Source of the DNA: Nereocystis luetkeana
Taxonomy: Eukaryota; Sar; Phaeophyceae; Laminariales; Laminariaceae
Direction: 5' to 3'
Assembly (NCBI GenBank): GCA_031213475.1
Contig: JARUPZ010000002.1
Coordinates: 15,624,738 to 15,688,737 of the forward strand
DNA length: 64,000 bases
Below: more notes on this DNA, generated by a model
The model's input: the letters and a program-made list of their open reading frames with translations, nothing else
Told to the model about the DNA's origin: nothing
Databases searched by the model: none
Numbering within the stretch: position 1 is the first letter of the stretch
DNA letters: not shown here

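Larger units (their letters stand above)
61642..63832. other. Intron with inverted GATCTAGAT repeat and M1 MITE
   Basis: Inverted GATCTAGAT copy (61790-62075), M1 MITE (62537-62640), a G-run (63326-63352) and two TACCTGGTA motifs (62020, 63432). Confidence 0.6.

Noticed and set aside
6909-63440. CCWGG copies as a methylation or restriction site
   Set aside because: CCWGG is the Dcm/EcoRII site in bacteria, but the enrichment is for the TA-flanked 9-mer, and the empty-site comparisons show insertion, not selection on CCWGG itself.

Overview
This window looks like nuclear DNA of a multicellular-type alga, most likely a brown alga or another stramenopile. The reasons are one very intron-rich gene with GT-AG introns, GC-rich exons set in repeat-laden introns, and dense microsatellites, minisatellites and small palindromic elements. 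The organism call is an inference: no taxon-specific marker is present.

One gene on the + strand explains nearly all the coding sequence. About 43 short exons (two or three tentative) between 1441 and the right edge join almost everywhere in matching phase. They encode a DEK1-type calpain (phytocalpain, TML calpain). From left to right the layout is: (1) 1441-11094, exons of a putative extracellular region with C2-like beta modules; (2) 11980-43670, a membrane region with roughly 20 transmembrane helices, interrupted by a loop (16241-18238), a second loop (22198-22736) and a Gly/acidic-rich hydrophilic stretch (26320-33726); (3) 44036-57584, a cytosolic arm with charged, coiled-coil-like exons; (4) 58217-64000, the first part of the calpain protease core. 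The order matches plant DEK1 as I remember it, except that I see no laminin-G-like segment between the coiled arm and the core. Both ends of the gene are missing: no convincing start codon or promoter is visible, and the last exon runs off the window before the catalytic His and Asn. About 6.6 kb (10%) of the window is coding.

The catalytic Cys position of the core reads Ser (D-S-W instead of D-C-W), and the nearby oxyanion-hole Gln reads Arg, so this may be a pseudo-protease.

The introns hold at least ten copies of a ~105-bp TA-flanked inverted-repeat MITE, several other short palindromic families, a ~500-bp dispersed repeat (two full tandem copies), a Gln tRNA gene, a ~540-bp near-perfect palindrome, and many satellites, including (GGGTC)n and (ATGT)n arrays.

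The most striking signal is a 9-bp palindrome, TACCWGGTA (TA-CCWGG-TA), present 35 times exactly where about 0.5 copies are expected. Three copies lie inside MITE copies. Comparison with MITE copies lacking the motif shows each is a clean 7-bp insertion at an existing TA. This is the expected shape of an excision footprint from a TA-targeting DNA transposon with ends starting CCAGG/CCTGG (compare the TAC(A/T)GTA footprint of Sleeping Beauty). No intact parent element is seen in the window.
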